DNA of 64,000 bases from NCBI GenBank assembly GCA_028386065.3, contig JAKUCV010000159.1:47420-111419 (forward strand), written 5' to 3'. The number at the start of each line of letters is the position of its first letter. The stretch's first letter is position 1. The notes below the pieces were generated by a model. The model saw only the letters and a list, made by a program, of their open reading frames with translations, was not told where the DNA came from and did no database searches. Positions 43,550 to 54,529 of the stretch are shown here, in pieces. The position numbers were made by a program, and so were the translations under genes. The stretch comes from Turnera subulata. Taxonomy: Eukaryota; Streptophyta; Magnoliopsida; Malpighiales; Passifloraceae.

Positions 43550-46500
43550 TGAAACACCCCGACCTCTATTTACCCAATACATAGTGTTTACCGAACAAAC
43601 AGTGCCGACACGTGGCACAGACAGTAAATACAACACGAAAATCCGGCCCAACGGCCCAAAGATAATATCATGTCACCCGACCACGGGTACAAAGTATCAA
43701 AAGCACAACGGAAGCAATTTTAATAATTACAGCAATAGTATGAATCGACTCGATGCAACTATGGAACCAGATCCGTCAGAGGAGATGCCGCAGCCTGCCA
43801 TGATGCATACCTGCACAAAGAACAATGTAGCCTGCCGATGGGGCAGGTGAGGGGTGAGATTCTCCATAACCTCACCGACACATAACCCATGATGATCAAC
43901 ATAGCATATACTTAACAGTTAAGAGCACAACAATACGGCATACGAGTAGTGTACGAAACACGTGACAAATACACTCACAAAGATCAACGCGGACTATGCA
44001 AATGTCCACCCCATCGACTATGCATTGCACTGACAACCTAATACCGACTGTACCATACACTAGTGCCCGACCAGGACACTTCAACTCGACTACGTTTTGG
44101 GTATCCGACCCAGTCTCAACAAACTATACAACACTTACTCTAGTCCTGACAGACTATACTCAACAGAGGTTCCTCATTGTATGATAACATACCGATACTG
44201 TGCTAGCTGATCATCTATCCCGGTACCAAAACAAACTCAAATCACGTGAGCGTAGCTCACCGGGTAGCCGGCAACCAGCACGGACCATACCCAATCAACA
44301 TCACAAACCGGTCCCCGGGTAGAATCACAACACAACACGGTAACAGCAGTCACCACAGCAACTCATAACCACATCAACAATAATTCTCATTAATCCCGAT
44401 CTCTGGGTATCGACATACCCTTAGAAATAACAATTACCCAACCGTCGAGCACAGCCGACAACCAACATATTTCAATATCCGATCAAAAACGACAAGTGAT
44501 ACTCATCTGGAAATTATCAAAGAAACCGACAACTAACAAAGGACAATTGGCAACCGATGCCAACAACAGTAGACCACACATGACCAACGACAACAACATA
44601 CATCCGCAAGCCGACAACCGATGCCGACCACGGCAACCAACTATACTGAGGACTGAAAACCTCCCAAGGTATGATCATGAGACAATATGCACATGGACAT
44701 ATCACATCACAGCCCATCACGCAATTTCAGCAACATACAAATCCTCACAATAAATATCAATAAATATCACAAAGATATCAAAAACAATAAACCATAAGAT
44801 GCAATGGAACCTATGTAGTTCCAAGACCAACCATCCCAGCTATCACGGGTGGAATGACGTATATGCAACCTCACCTGATACTCCTCGGAAGCTGGTATCC
44901 GGTTACGCCTTGATATTCCTATAATATAACAACAGTAATCACTTATAATACACAAACAAGATGATTATGCATGATACCGGTTTAACAGTATTCAGACGGC
45001 TTATCTGTTCATTTTATTATCTCCATAATTATCTTATTACCATACAATTCTTCCAACTTGGTGGCAAGTAATTTAATCCAACGGTTATATCAAGTATACT
45101 TGATTTAAATCAAAAACCGAAACCGAGCGCCCAAGCCGATATCCCGGCCCTTAGGTCGCTTAAGAAAACATCTTAAATCATATAGAGGAAATTATATTTT
45201 GGTAGGTAGAACAAATTACGGCCCGTAAAATACTTCGTAATCTATTTAATAATATGAAGTAAATAATATTTGTAAATAATATATCCGATAGTAAAACCGT
45301 TAAATAGAAAATATCACCATCCAAAATTAACATAGCCGATGTATGGTATAAAATAATATTGTAACTTTTATAATAAGATAAACGTATATAACCGATACTT
45401 TCAAATAGAGTATATGGATAATAATAATAGTAATAACTCATTACGAAATATAATAAATACTTACAAGTATACTTTTAGTGCTAACAAAATTAGTGAACAA
45501 TGAGTATAATTAAATAATAATAATATTTCAAAGTAATAATACCGCTTTTACGTTAACAAAATATTTCCGGTAAATTAATAAACATAGTTTAGCCTTGAAA
45601 TATCGTTGGTTTATATATATATAAGAATAAAATTGATAAGTAAATTAAGGTATGGGCCTATTATTACTTAGCCCAGAAGAACAGAAATTAAACATTTTAG
45701 AATCGTAATAACATAATTAAGAAATTAAGCCCAGGGGACCTTCACTTGCGTTTAGTCCATCGGAGAAAATAATAAAACAATAAATAAAAGACTTAATTAG
45801 AAATTATGGGCCTTTAATTATAATTAGCCCAATTAAAATAAATAAAATCTGAAATTAAATTTAATGGGCCTTTTACGAGCCCAGGTAAACGTAAATAAAA
45901 TTAAAACGGAAATTTAAATACTATGGGCCTTTTTAATAGCCCAATCGGGAAAAAAAGACATAAGGGAAATAATTGCATAAAATAAAAGTATTGGTTAATA
46001 TTAATTAACTTAATTAATTGTTTCTTTAATTGTCGTTTAAATGTCTGGTTCGTTAATGTTATCCGGGTTCGTTAAGGTCCAAAGGTTCGTTAGATGCACA
46101 TGGTCCAAAGAGGCTCGGATTTACCCCAAGGTCCATTCCCGAGTTCGCTGGAAAATACCCGAGGCTGCCGGAAACTCGCCAGATTCCGGCCAAACACTGT
46201 TCACGCAGTCCTCAACACGTCCAACGCTCCCAGATTACTGTTCACGCACCCTTGCAGCCACTTCCCTGTTACCATTCATCATCAACCAACGCATCAACCA
46301 ACATCAAAACAACAACCCGATTTCTAACGAACACACCATCCACGACCACACCCCACCACCAAACGCACGGCAGACCCACATCGTCATCGGGAACATCATT
46401 CCCAATTCAATTGCAAGCCACACCTGAAAGAAGTCCACGACAACCAATCAATCAGAACCGCTTAGAGTCAGAGATTAATTGATTTTAGAAACCCAAGAGG

Positions 46501-47915
46501 AAATCGAAGCAGAGAATGGAAGAGGAGGAAAGGGGGCTGGCGGTGTCTTACCATGCTCCGGCGACAACAAGCATGGCAGGGACGACCTCGGATTGCAGCT
46601 GGGTATCACGGCGAAGCAGTGACTCAGACGGCGACGGAGGAGGAGAGGAGATCGGTTGGTGGTGACTCGAGCTCAGTCCTCTGGTGGTGGCGGCGCGGTG
46701 GCTGTTTGCAGCGACAGGGTGGAAGGATGTCGATTACGCCGGTGTTGGGTCTTGGTGTGTTGTCCTCGCAGCGGCAAGGCGACGACGACGACGCGACGAA
46801 AAAGAAGGAGGAGTAAAAGGGTCGATGTTGCGTCCGCGCCTCTGGCAGCAGTGGCTTCGAGCGGTAGCAAGGAAGGAGAAGAGGAAGAAGACGGAATGAT
46901 GGTGATGGCAGGGAAGAGTGATGGTGGCGGTTTCAAAGCAAGGCGAGGGAGAAGAGAGGCAGGAAGGAGAGGAGGAGGAAAAAGGAAGAGGAGGAAGAAA
47001 GAGATGGGTGATGGTAGAGATGGCGTGTGTGTGGAGGAGGCAGAGAAGAAGATGGGTTATTGCAGAGCTATGGGGGAAGGCATAGATGGAGAGTTAGAGG
47101 CAGTGGATGAATTGAAGAGAAAGAGAGTAAGGAGAAATTAGGAGAGAGAGAGGTGCTGATGGCGTGTGAAATCAGGAGGAGGGGAAGGGAAAAATAAAGA
47201 GGGTGTAGGGAAGAAGAAGACAAGGGAAAAAGATGGAAAAGAAAGAAGGAATAGGGGGGCTAGTTACGCGTGGGCGGCAGAAGAAGAAAATAAAACTGGA
47301 AGTGATATAAAGGAAAAATAATTGAGGGAGTGAATTAGTGGAGAAAATAATTGAGGAAAAGCAAGGCAATAAGTGAGGGAAGGAAACAAAATCAAAATAA
47401 TTGAGCTTGCTTTTACCGAAACCACACCCAAAGCGTACCCCACCGTAAACTTTTATTTTTCCCCTTTTTAAAAAAAAATAAAACACATCTTGTCAAAACT
47501 TTTATAAACCAATTGATATCAAGAAAATTTCTAAGGAATTTTTGAGATATATGACCAGTATCGAAAAATAGATTTCCCTTGAAGAACATATTTAGTATAT
47601 CAATTATTTTAAAAATATATATAATACGAATAAGCAAATGCTTTGCCGAAAATTATCAAAATCTTCTTAAAAGTAGTAAGAATGAAAATGATCGTCATAA
47701 AAGAAATTATTTAGTGTGTTGGACAAGTCTTGAAATTGAAATCATGTTCGATTGATCATTGGAAAATTTGCTAAGGGTCAAGCAAAATAGTAAAAATAAT
47801 GAAAATTGACTCGAATTGATGAAATTCTTGATTAACCGCGAAAAAATTTTATTCACCACCATAAAAGTCAAAATAAAACGGTAAAATTAGTAGAAAATTT
47901 ACCCGGGTCGTTACA
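43550..47915 (-). repeat. Solo LTR, Gypsy type, 4.4 kb
   Basis: It runs from TGAAACACCCCGAC to GGGTCGTTACA with no internal region. The hairpin GGTGAG...CTCACC is at 43853-43876, a 44-nt exon-like block at 44875-44918, a donor-like GTAAGA at 46551-46546 after a GC-rich block, and a purine-rich tract at about 46940-47300. The flanks GACCG and GACTA agree at only three of five bases. Confidence 0.8.
44875..44918 (-). other. Exon-like block in LTR, 44 nt
   Basis: Bounded by TATTATAG and CAG/GTGAGG on the element strand. It reads GISRRNRIPASEEYQ, the counterpart of 11549-11592. In the 43550 LTR the upstream GC-rich block is open for only about 40 codons in the matching phase and has no ATG. Confidence 0.42.
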
Positions 47916-48397
47916 GACTAGTTCGCCCACCCTAATAAAACCGGCTCAACCCCACCGGTTCGACTACCTAAAAGACCCATTTTTTTCTTTTTTCCTAAAA
48001 TTTAATTTCTTTAAAACTTTTTATTAAATTATAATTTTTTTCAAAAAAATAACTTATAATGGTTTAATTTTTTAAAACCTTTCATTAGATTAAAAATTTT
48101 CAAAAATAAAATAATAACTTATACTAATTAAATAATAAACTATTATTAAGTTATTATTAAATTAGATAAGTTATAATTTTAAAAAATTTTAATTCAATGA
48201 AATGTTTTTAAAAATTAATTTTAGTAAGAAAAGGAAAAAAAAGGAAAAACAGAATTTGCAAAATGGGTTTTTAGATGGGTGAACCGATCAAGTCAAGCGG
48301 GTTCAATTTTGTTGGTTCAACCAGCCATGTGGGTTTCACATATGCTGACGTGGCGCCGAAAAACTTGCCACGTCATTACTTTCCACCGGATTCTAGC
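47916..48397. other. Interior of the split inverted-repeat element
   Basis: AT-rich, no coding frame. The right part (48330-48397) is the inverted partner of 43430-43520. The last five bases, CTAGC, precede the next LTR. Confidence 0.5.
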
Positions 48398-48719
48398 TGT
48401 AACAGCCCGGGTAAAATTTTTGATTTTTACTGGGACTGTAAAAGTCTTTTTACCGTGATTTACTGTTGAATTAATCTTGGGTAATTAATTCAAGGTAAAT
48501 CGGGAGTCGTTTTTCGAAACCGAGATTTTTCCCACGCTCGTGATTTTTCCATGGATTTTTCGGGCCTAAGTTGGTATTTTTCGGGTTTCGGAATTTCTCG
48601 GAAAATCACATCGGAAAATAACTAAGGGGGTATCAGTTATTTTCTGGTCCGGACCGGACTCGCTCCAGATTATTGCATTATTGAGCTCACATGTTAAATA
48701 GTAAAAAAAAAGGTTTTAA

Positions 48720-48965
48720 AAGCGGCAGAAGAGGAGAGGAAGAGAGGGGAAAAAAAGAAGAAGAAGGAAAAAAAGAGAAAAAAAGGAAGAAGAGAAAAAA
48801 AGAGAGAGGAAAAAAAAAGAAGAAAGAAAAAAAAAGAGAGAAAGAGAGGGAGAGAAAAAAAGAAAGAAAGAAGAAAAAATGGAGAGAAAAGAAAAAAAAA
48901 GGAAAATCGGGAAGGATAAAAGGAAAAGAAGAAGAAAAAAAAAGAAAAGGGAGAGGAGAGGAGCC
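48720..48965 (+). repeat. Near-pure homopurine tract
   Basis: About 245 bp composed almost only of A and G on the + strand, just upstream of the GC-rich block of the LTR. Comparable purine-rich stretches occur at about 13080-13370, 46940-47300 and 62500-62620 in other LTRs. Confidence 0.85.
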
Positions 48966-50116
48966 ACCGAGCCGGACCCCCCTGCATCTCTTCTCCTTCC
49001 TCCTACCGCCGCCGAGACCACCACGCCTCGTCATTTGCCTCCTCGTCGCTGACCAGCAACGCCGCCTCCTGCTTCGCACCGTGCCGCCTTCGTTCGATTC
49101 CGCTGCAGATCGACGCTGCCGACGCCATTCCACCTCGCAGCAGCGTCGCCGGACGACGCGCGACCCGAGCCCGTAGCCTCACCTTGTCAGCCACCACCTC
49201 GACGTGTCGCCGCCCTGCCCGTTCTCCTTCCTCGCGACCGGTGACTAACCGGGTACCGTATTTGCAGGTGGGTCGAGGCAGACTCGTTGGTGCAAGGGCT
49301 GACCCACCCATGTCCGAGTCATGGATCCGGGTTGCGTCTGGTTGGGTTGGCCTGGCTACGGATTTGGGCTTGGGTCAGTGCACCTGGGCCTGGGTGAGTG
49401 TGGGTTAATTGTTTTGGGCTAGTTAGTATTTCTTGGGCTGGGCATGAGCTTACTGTTCATGGCCCAGTCCAGTAAAAAAAAATAATAAATATAAATATAT
49501 ATATGTATTTATTTATTAATCTGATATGTAATTTTGGAAAAAAATTATATATTTACTTTGGAAAAATTATGATCAAATTGATATTGGTACTTTGGGAAAA
49601 ATATAAATATATATACTTGGATAAATAATTAAGTAATGTTTTGGGAAAAACTAATGTTATTTGGAAAAATATATTTATACCATGAAATAATTTCTGGAAA
49701 TTTATATATATATATATTATTTTCTCTGGAAAATTATAGTTATGGAAATATATATATATATATGTACTTTGAAAATTAAGGGTAATTATAATTTTGTGTT
49801 GGAAAATATTATTATATATTGAGAAAAAGTTAAATACTACATAAATATTTTCTGAAAATTATAAAAAGGTTATTACTTTTTTGGAAAATTATGGTGATTA
49901 TAATTTTGGAAAATTATAGTTATTTATGAAAATATTTTGAAAAGAATTTTAATTAAAGTATGGTACCGAAATTATATTCGGATATACGTACGGTAAAATA
50001 TTTTCGGTAAAAATGATAATAAAGGATATATAATCGGGATGGGATTATTTCGCAGTTTGGGCATCATAGTATACCGATTATGTGCATTTATGTGTATATA
50101 TTGTCTTGTGGTATAG

Positions 50117-50191
50117 GTTTGGATATCGGGAAGTTTCCCGGGAGCCGGCGTCGGACCGGTCATTGTTTCCGGAGTTGAGTAATCGGCCAAG
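50117..50191 (+). other. Exon-like block in LTR, 75 nt
   Basis: GGTATAG before and CCAAG/GTGAGGAT after. With a carried-in G it reads GLDIGKFPGSRRRTGHCFRS and a stop at the same place as the GVDNE-type blocks, but the residues after G-L-D have diverged. Confidence 0.35.
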
Positions 50192-50279
50192 GTGAGGATG
50201 GATTTCCTTCTATATATGCCTATATTACTCGGTTATTGAGTTTGATGTTGCATTTGCTGTGGGTTGCTGTGGTTTGGTT

Positions 50280-50645
50280 CGGGATGTTTATCCCATGGTC
50301 TTGATTGTTGTCGGGATGTTTATCCCATGTTAGTTTAGGATGTTTATCCTTGTGTCTTTTTGGTTTAAGAATAATGGGTTAATAATTATTAAATTGTGAC
50401 AAGGTTGTCGATCCTTGATTTTGGATGGGATGTCTATCCCAGTATTTTGGTTAGGGATGTTGATCCCTGTGATTTGATTTTAAATTACGGTAATATAATT
50501 GTCACATGGTAAGTAGAGGTACGACCGGATGGTTTGAGACTGTTTTGTGGTGCCATGATCTGGGTTACTTGTGATGGGCTTGTTGATGCCGGTTTGATTG
50601 GGATGTTGATCTCTGAGATTGTTATTGGGATTTTGATCCCGGGTT
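50280..50645 (+). repeat. Scattered short hairpins with changing stems
   Basis: Units GGGATGTTTATCCC (twice), AGGATGTTTATCCT, GGGATGTCTATCCC, AGGGATGTTGATCCCT and GGGATTTTGATCCC. Stem ends change as pairs (G/C to A/T) while the loop varies. The array occupies the same LTR position as 2351-2500 but with different sequence. Confidence 0.75.
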
Positions 50646-51355
50646 CTTTTTGATCTGGCACCAGGAACAGGTAGATAACCTGGTACGACCCTAGCTTATC
50701 CGTGACGGGGCCCGGAAAGATAAAATTGGATAATTGGTTTTTATTTGTGTCTTTTCGATCTTGGACCGGTTTTGGGTCTTTTCCCTGTGTTTGAGTCTTT
50801 TGATTTATTTTGGCGGTTTTGCCTGTTTTTGGACTTGAGTAATTTTAGTGTTCATATTGATGGTCTTTCCTTCGTCGGTGAGCACTTCGGACTCACCCCT
50901 CACCTGCGGGATTTCATCCCGTAGGATGAGTTATTTCTTGTACAGGATTGGTGCATTCCAGACAGGCTGCGGCGTTATCCCTTGGACAGGGCTTGGATCC
51001 ATAGTTTGCATCTATGTCGCATACAGTGTTTAGTGAGTTGTTAAGTCTTCCGCTGTGCATTTTGTTGATATTATTGGGCCATTGGGCCGGTTTTGTTATT
51101 TATGATGTTTCCTATTTTGGGCTGTTGGGCCCGGGTTTCAGTTGTGTACACTGTATGCTTGGGCTTATTTTGGTTGGGTTGTCACAGTTCCGGCACGTGT
51201 TTACTGTGTACGGTAAATACGGGTCGAGGCGTTTCACTAGTGAGAGGGATCAAAGTAGGCAAACTAGGAAAAACAGAGAGATAAAATTAAAGAATCCAAA
51301 ATCCAGCACATGGATGACTTCCAACTTTAGCGTCCAACCGAAGAGCATAGGTGCG

Positions 51356-51485
51356 CTGAGGGGCCAAAATCCTTTTAAATTACAATATAAATCTTATCAA
51401 TATTAGAAAAAAGAAGGATAATTTGATAATTTGAATTACATCTAATTCTAATTTTTATCATTCTTATCAATTTAAATAAGCTTAG
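51356..51485. other. Short AT-rich spacer
   Basis: No feature. The last five bases, CTTAG, are the expected left TSD of element C; its partner would lie beyond the window. Confidence 0.4.
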
Positions 51486-54400
51486 TGAAACGCCCACATC
51501 CGCATTTACCGTTATACATAGTAAACACGTGGGACCTATTATTTATTACAGAAACCACAGAGATAAATATCACAAGCCAACAGTAATAATACACATCAGT
51601 TCTCGTCCCGGCACGGAGACATTATTACAACAAGCATTAACAACAGAGTAATAAAATGCAAGCAGCGGAAGTCTTAATATAATACAACAATAGGCAACAA
51701 TATGAAAAGGATGCAATGCAGGATGGATTCGGGCCTGGCAGAGGGTGCGCCACAGCTTGCCTCGAACGTACCTGAGCTACGCACAACCAAACTATGCGAC
51801 CAGGTCACGCAGGCGAGGGGTGAGTCTGAAGTGCTCACCGGGTAAAATCCATAAGCAAATATACATATACAAGTAACCGATAATAATCAAGTCATATCAA
51901 CAGCAATTAACTAAGGTTCTCACGTACCTCAAATAACACACTCTGTGATTCTAGACACGCTATACCAATTTTATTATCAGGGCCCCTATCACTAGTTAAA
52001 TGGTGGTTGTCGCCTGGTAGTCAAGCTAGCTAGCCCGTGGACCCCGCCCTGGTATCTCCACGTAATAACTGGCACAGACAGGAGCAGACCCCAAGCACAC
52101 TCTCCCCCCAATGCCTAAAATAATAATTGGTACAGACAGGGAGCAGACCCCAAGCACACTCTCCCCTAGCACCATAAAATAATAGACTACCATCTGGCTA
52201 TTCCAACATTTAACCGTGACTTACTAGATGTCTAATGTTTCCAATTTTATTATCTCTTTACCCTCATCTAGTTACTACACTTCTATTATCCTACCATTAT
52301 CTCATTTTCCCGAGCAGGCTCACAGCCTCTCTGCTCGTCTGGATAATACAACCTTACTCCAAACTGTTACCCCATACTAATACCTCTGGTACTCAACTCA
52401 CACAATCCTCACAGTCAACAACAACAGTAGTAAACCTACTTATACCAACAATTCCAATATCAACAATATCATCAACGACACCAAACATCAATTTAATTCG
52501 TCACACAATAAGCCATTCACAGCAACAAAGAATTATTCTATCATATATCACACATAGTAAACAAATAGCAACTTGATATCACGGGCAGTATATAAATATT
52601 TACTTATCCTCACCTTAGCCGATTCCTATTCCTGAAAGTCCTCGAAATCTCCCGGCTCTGGCTCCTCGGGGTACTGCTCGTTATCAACGCCTATATCAAA
52701 CAATAATTTGTGCACACATAAGATGATATGCAAATGCTCGACTATTACTGTAAGCTGTAAAATAAATACTGGACCAACTCGGTACTCCCCCGGGTTATTC
52801 CCATTATCATCATAATTCACCATTTATTTTCAAGTGTCAAAGTAATACATACTTATACCCGGATATTATTCCGGTATTAATACTTTGATAATACCCTTTC
52901 CAAAATATTTGATAAAATAATTATTATCCTTCCCAAAGGTATTAGCTATCATAAAATAATCTTTCTAGAAATTATTCACATGTACATATTTTCCGGTAAT
53001 ATATTCCATGGTACACATCTTTAGGAGTATTACTATAATTTAATAATTATGTTATAATCACTTTAGTTTCTTGAAATTAATATATGAAAGTAACTATTTC
53101 CTTTATTTCCACAAAATACAACCATTTATTATGTATTTAATTTTTTCCAGAAAGTATAGTCCATTATATATATATATATATATTTATATATATCCAGATT
53201 ATACATTCCCTTTACTTTTATTATTATTATTTTTTTAATTAATTAATTCGGACTGGGCCAACAGTACTAACCCAGCCCACTAATGGACCAGACCCAAGGG
53301 TTGCCCAGGTCCAGGGCTGACTGGCCAGACCAAGCCAAGCATCAGGCCCGCGAATTGAGCCCAACCTCAAGCTCGGCCCGACTCCTAGTCCACGCCCGGC
53401 CCGAAGCTGCTGGGTCAATCTACAACCCGTGACCCGGTTGCAGAAATGGTTGTCGGGTCGTCAACCACAACTCACCTCGGCGGCTGCAGACGGCGGCGTG
53501 ACGAGGCGAGCAGGCGAGTGTCGACACAGGGCGGCGAGGTGGTGTCCGTTTGCAGCGTGCAGGCGGCGGCAGTTGCGACTGGTGGTGGTGTCGCGAAAGG
53601 GAAAGGAAGAGCGGGCGGTGTCGATCTGCAGGCGGTCGTGTCGCCTTCGGCGGCTACTGCAGGTTGTGGGGGCGGCTGTGTGTGGCGACAACAACGATGA
53701 GCGAGCGAGGGAAGAGATCGGATGCGGTGGTTGTTGGGTCGTCAACGGCGGTTGCGAGCGGTGGGTGCTGCACGCGGCGAAGAAGAGAGAGGAAGGAGGC
53801 GTCGTCGGCGTCTTGCTGTCGGCGGCGGGAGGACGACGGCAAGGTGCAGGGAGGAGGAACTCGGGAGCGGCGCGACGTGGGGAGGACGATGGCGCGGGCT
53901 CTTTGCAGGTGTGGTGAAGGCGGCGTCTGCGATCGCTGTTTTGTGTTTTGTTTGTTTCTTTTTTTTTAAGTTTCTTTCCTTTTTCTGGTTTCTTAGGTGC
54001 AGGAAAGGAACGAGTAGTTGGCTGTGAGGGGATGCAGAGAGTGAAGAAAGGTGGTGCTGGGTGTGTGTGTGTTTTTGCAGGAAATGATGGTGAAGATGAT
54101 GAGGTACGAGCAGAAATAAACACGCAGAATCACGTTCAACACAGAGGGGGAACAAACTCTCACATGCATACATGAAAAAGGCGGCTGCATAATTCAATTA
54201 TGCAGTCGTGTCCCGTCCGGACCAGAAAATAACTATACTACCCCCTTGACTTTATTTCTGGTCCGTTATCTCGAGGATAAACTTGACTTTTCTCGAGATT
54301 TCTGGACCCGAAAAATTCTAACTTTGGTCCGTAAAGTCCGCAGAAAAATCCCGAGCGTGGGACAGGCCTCGTTTTCGGAATCGAATGCATAATTTACCCT

Positions 54401-54495
54401 GTAATAATTATCCAAGATTATTTTTATATGGTAAATTGTTGTACAAAGCATTTTACAGTCCGGTAAAAATATAAATTTTTACCCGGGCTATTACA
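51486..54495 (-). repeat. 3' LTR of element C
   Basis: 3010 bp, TGAAACGCCCAC to GGGCTATTACA. Contents: hairpin GGTGAG...CTCACC (51819-51839), AATAAAATTGG and GGGCCC (about 51965-51990), two tandem copies of a GGAGCAGACCCCAAGCACAC unit (52080-52175), exon-like block 52614-52690, donor-like GTGAGT at 53475-53470, then a GC-rich block to about 53900. Confidence 0.93.
52614..52690 (-). other. Exon-like block in LTR, acidic peptide (GVDNE type)
   Basis: 77 nt between GATATAG and CTAAG/GTGAGGAT. It reads GVDNEQYPEEPEPG, then DFEDFQE and a stop, 21 residues in all. Same phase and same stop position as 7769-7844 and 63631-63706. Confidence 0.5.
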
Positions 54496-54512
54496 GTCTA
54501 CCCCCTTAAAAG
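54496..54512 (-). other. Polypurine tract of element C
   Basis: CTTTTAAGGGGGTAGAC on the minus strand abuts the 3' LTR start TGTAATAGCC. Confidence 0.8.
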
Positions 54513-54529
54513 AATTTCATCCCCGAAAT

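Larger units (their letters stand above)
48398..51236 (+). repeat. Solo LTR, Gypsy type, + orientation
   Basis: 2839 bp from TGTAACAGCCCGGG to GGCGTTTCA. The flanks CTAGC and CTAGT agree at four of five bases, an aged TSD. Along the + strand: homopurine tract, GC-rich block, donor-like GCAG/GTGGGT (49268), exon-like block (50117-50191), hairpin array, GGGCCC and ATAAAATTGG (50707-50730), hairpin GGTGAG...CTCACC (50877-50897). Confidence 0.88.
43315..51355. mobile_element. Short inverted-repeat element split by two solo LTRs
   Basis: Sequence at 43340-43540 (GGACGCTGAAGTTGAAAGTC, TGCTGACGTGG, CGCCACGTCAGCAT) returns in inverted order at 48330-48397 and 51237-51340 (CATATGCTGACGTGGCG, GACTTCCAACTTTAGCGTCC). 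Without the two LTRs the element would be about 0.8 kb with TIRs near 200 bp, so it is a non-autonomous MULE or similar. Exact tips and TSD are unresolved. Confidence 0.6.

Noticed and set aside
43545..47920. Perfect target-site duplication for the 43550 LTR
   Set aside because: GACCG and GACTA share only three of five bases, so no TSD is claimed.
48691..49176. Lysine/glutamate- or phenylalanine-rich open frames across 48691-49176
   Set aside because: Low-complexity translations of a homopurine tract inside an LTR.
53429..54197. Arg/Pro/Ser-rich frames up to 220 codons in the GC-rich LTR block (also 61171-61838, 46553-47141, 62282-62932, 25323-25655)
   Set aside because: Several overlapping frames are open on both strands, as expected from GC-rich sequence, and the two LTR copies of element C differ by frameshifting indels. 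No family match.
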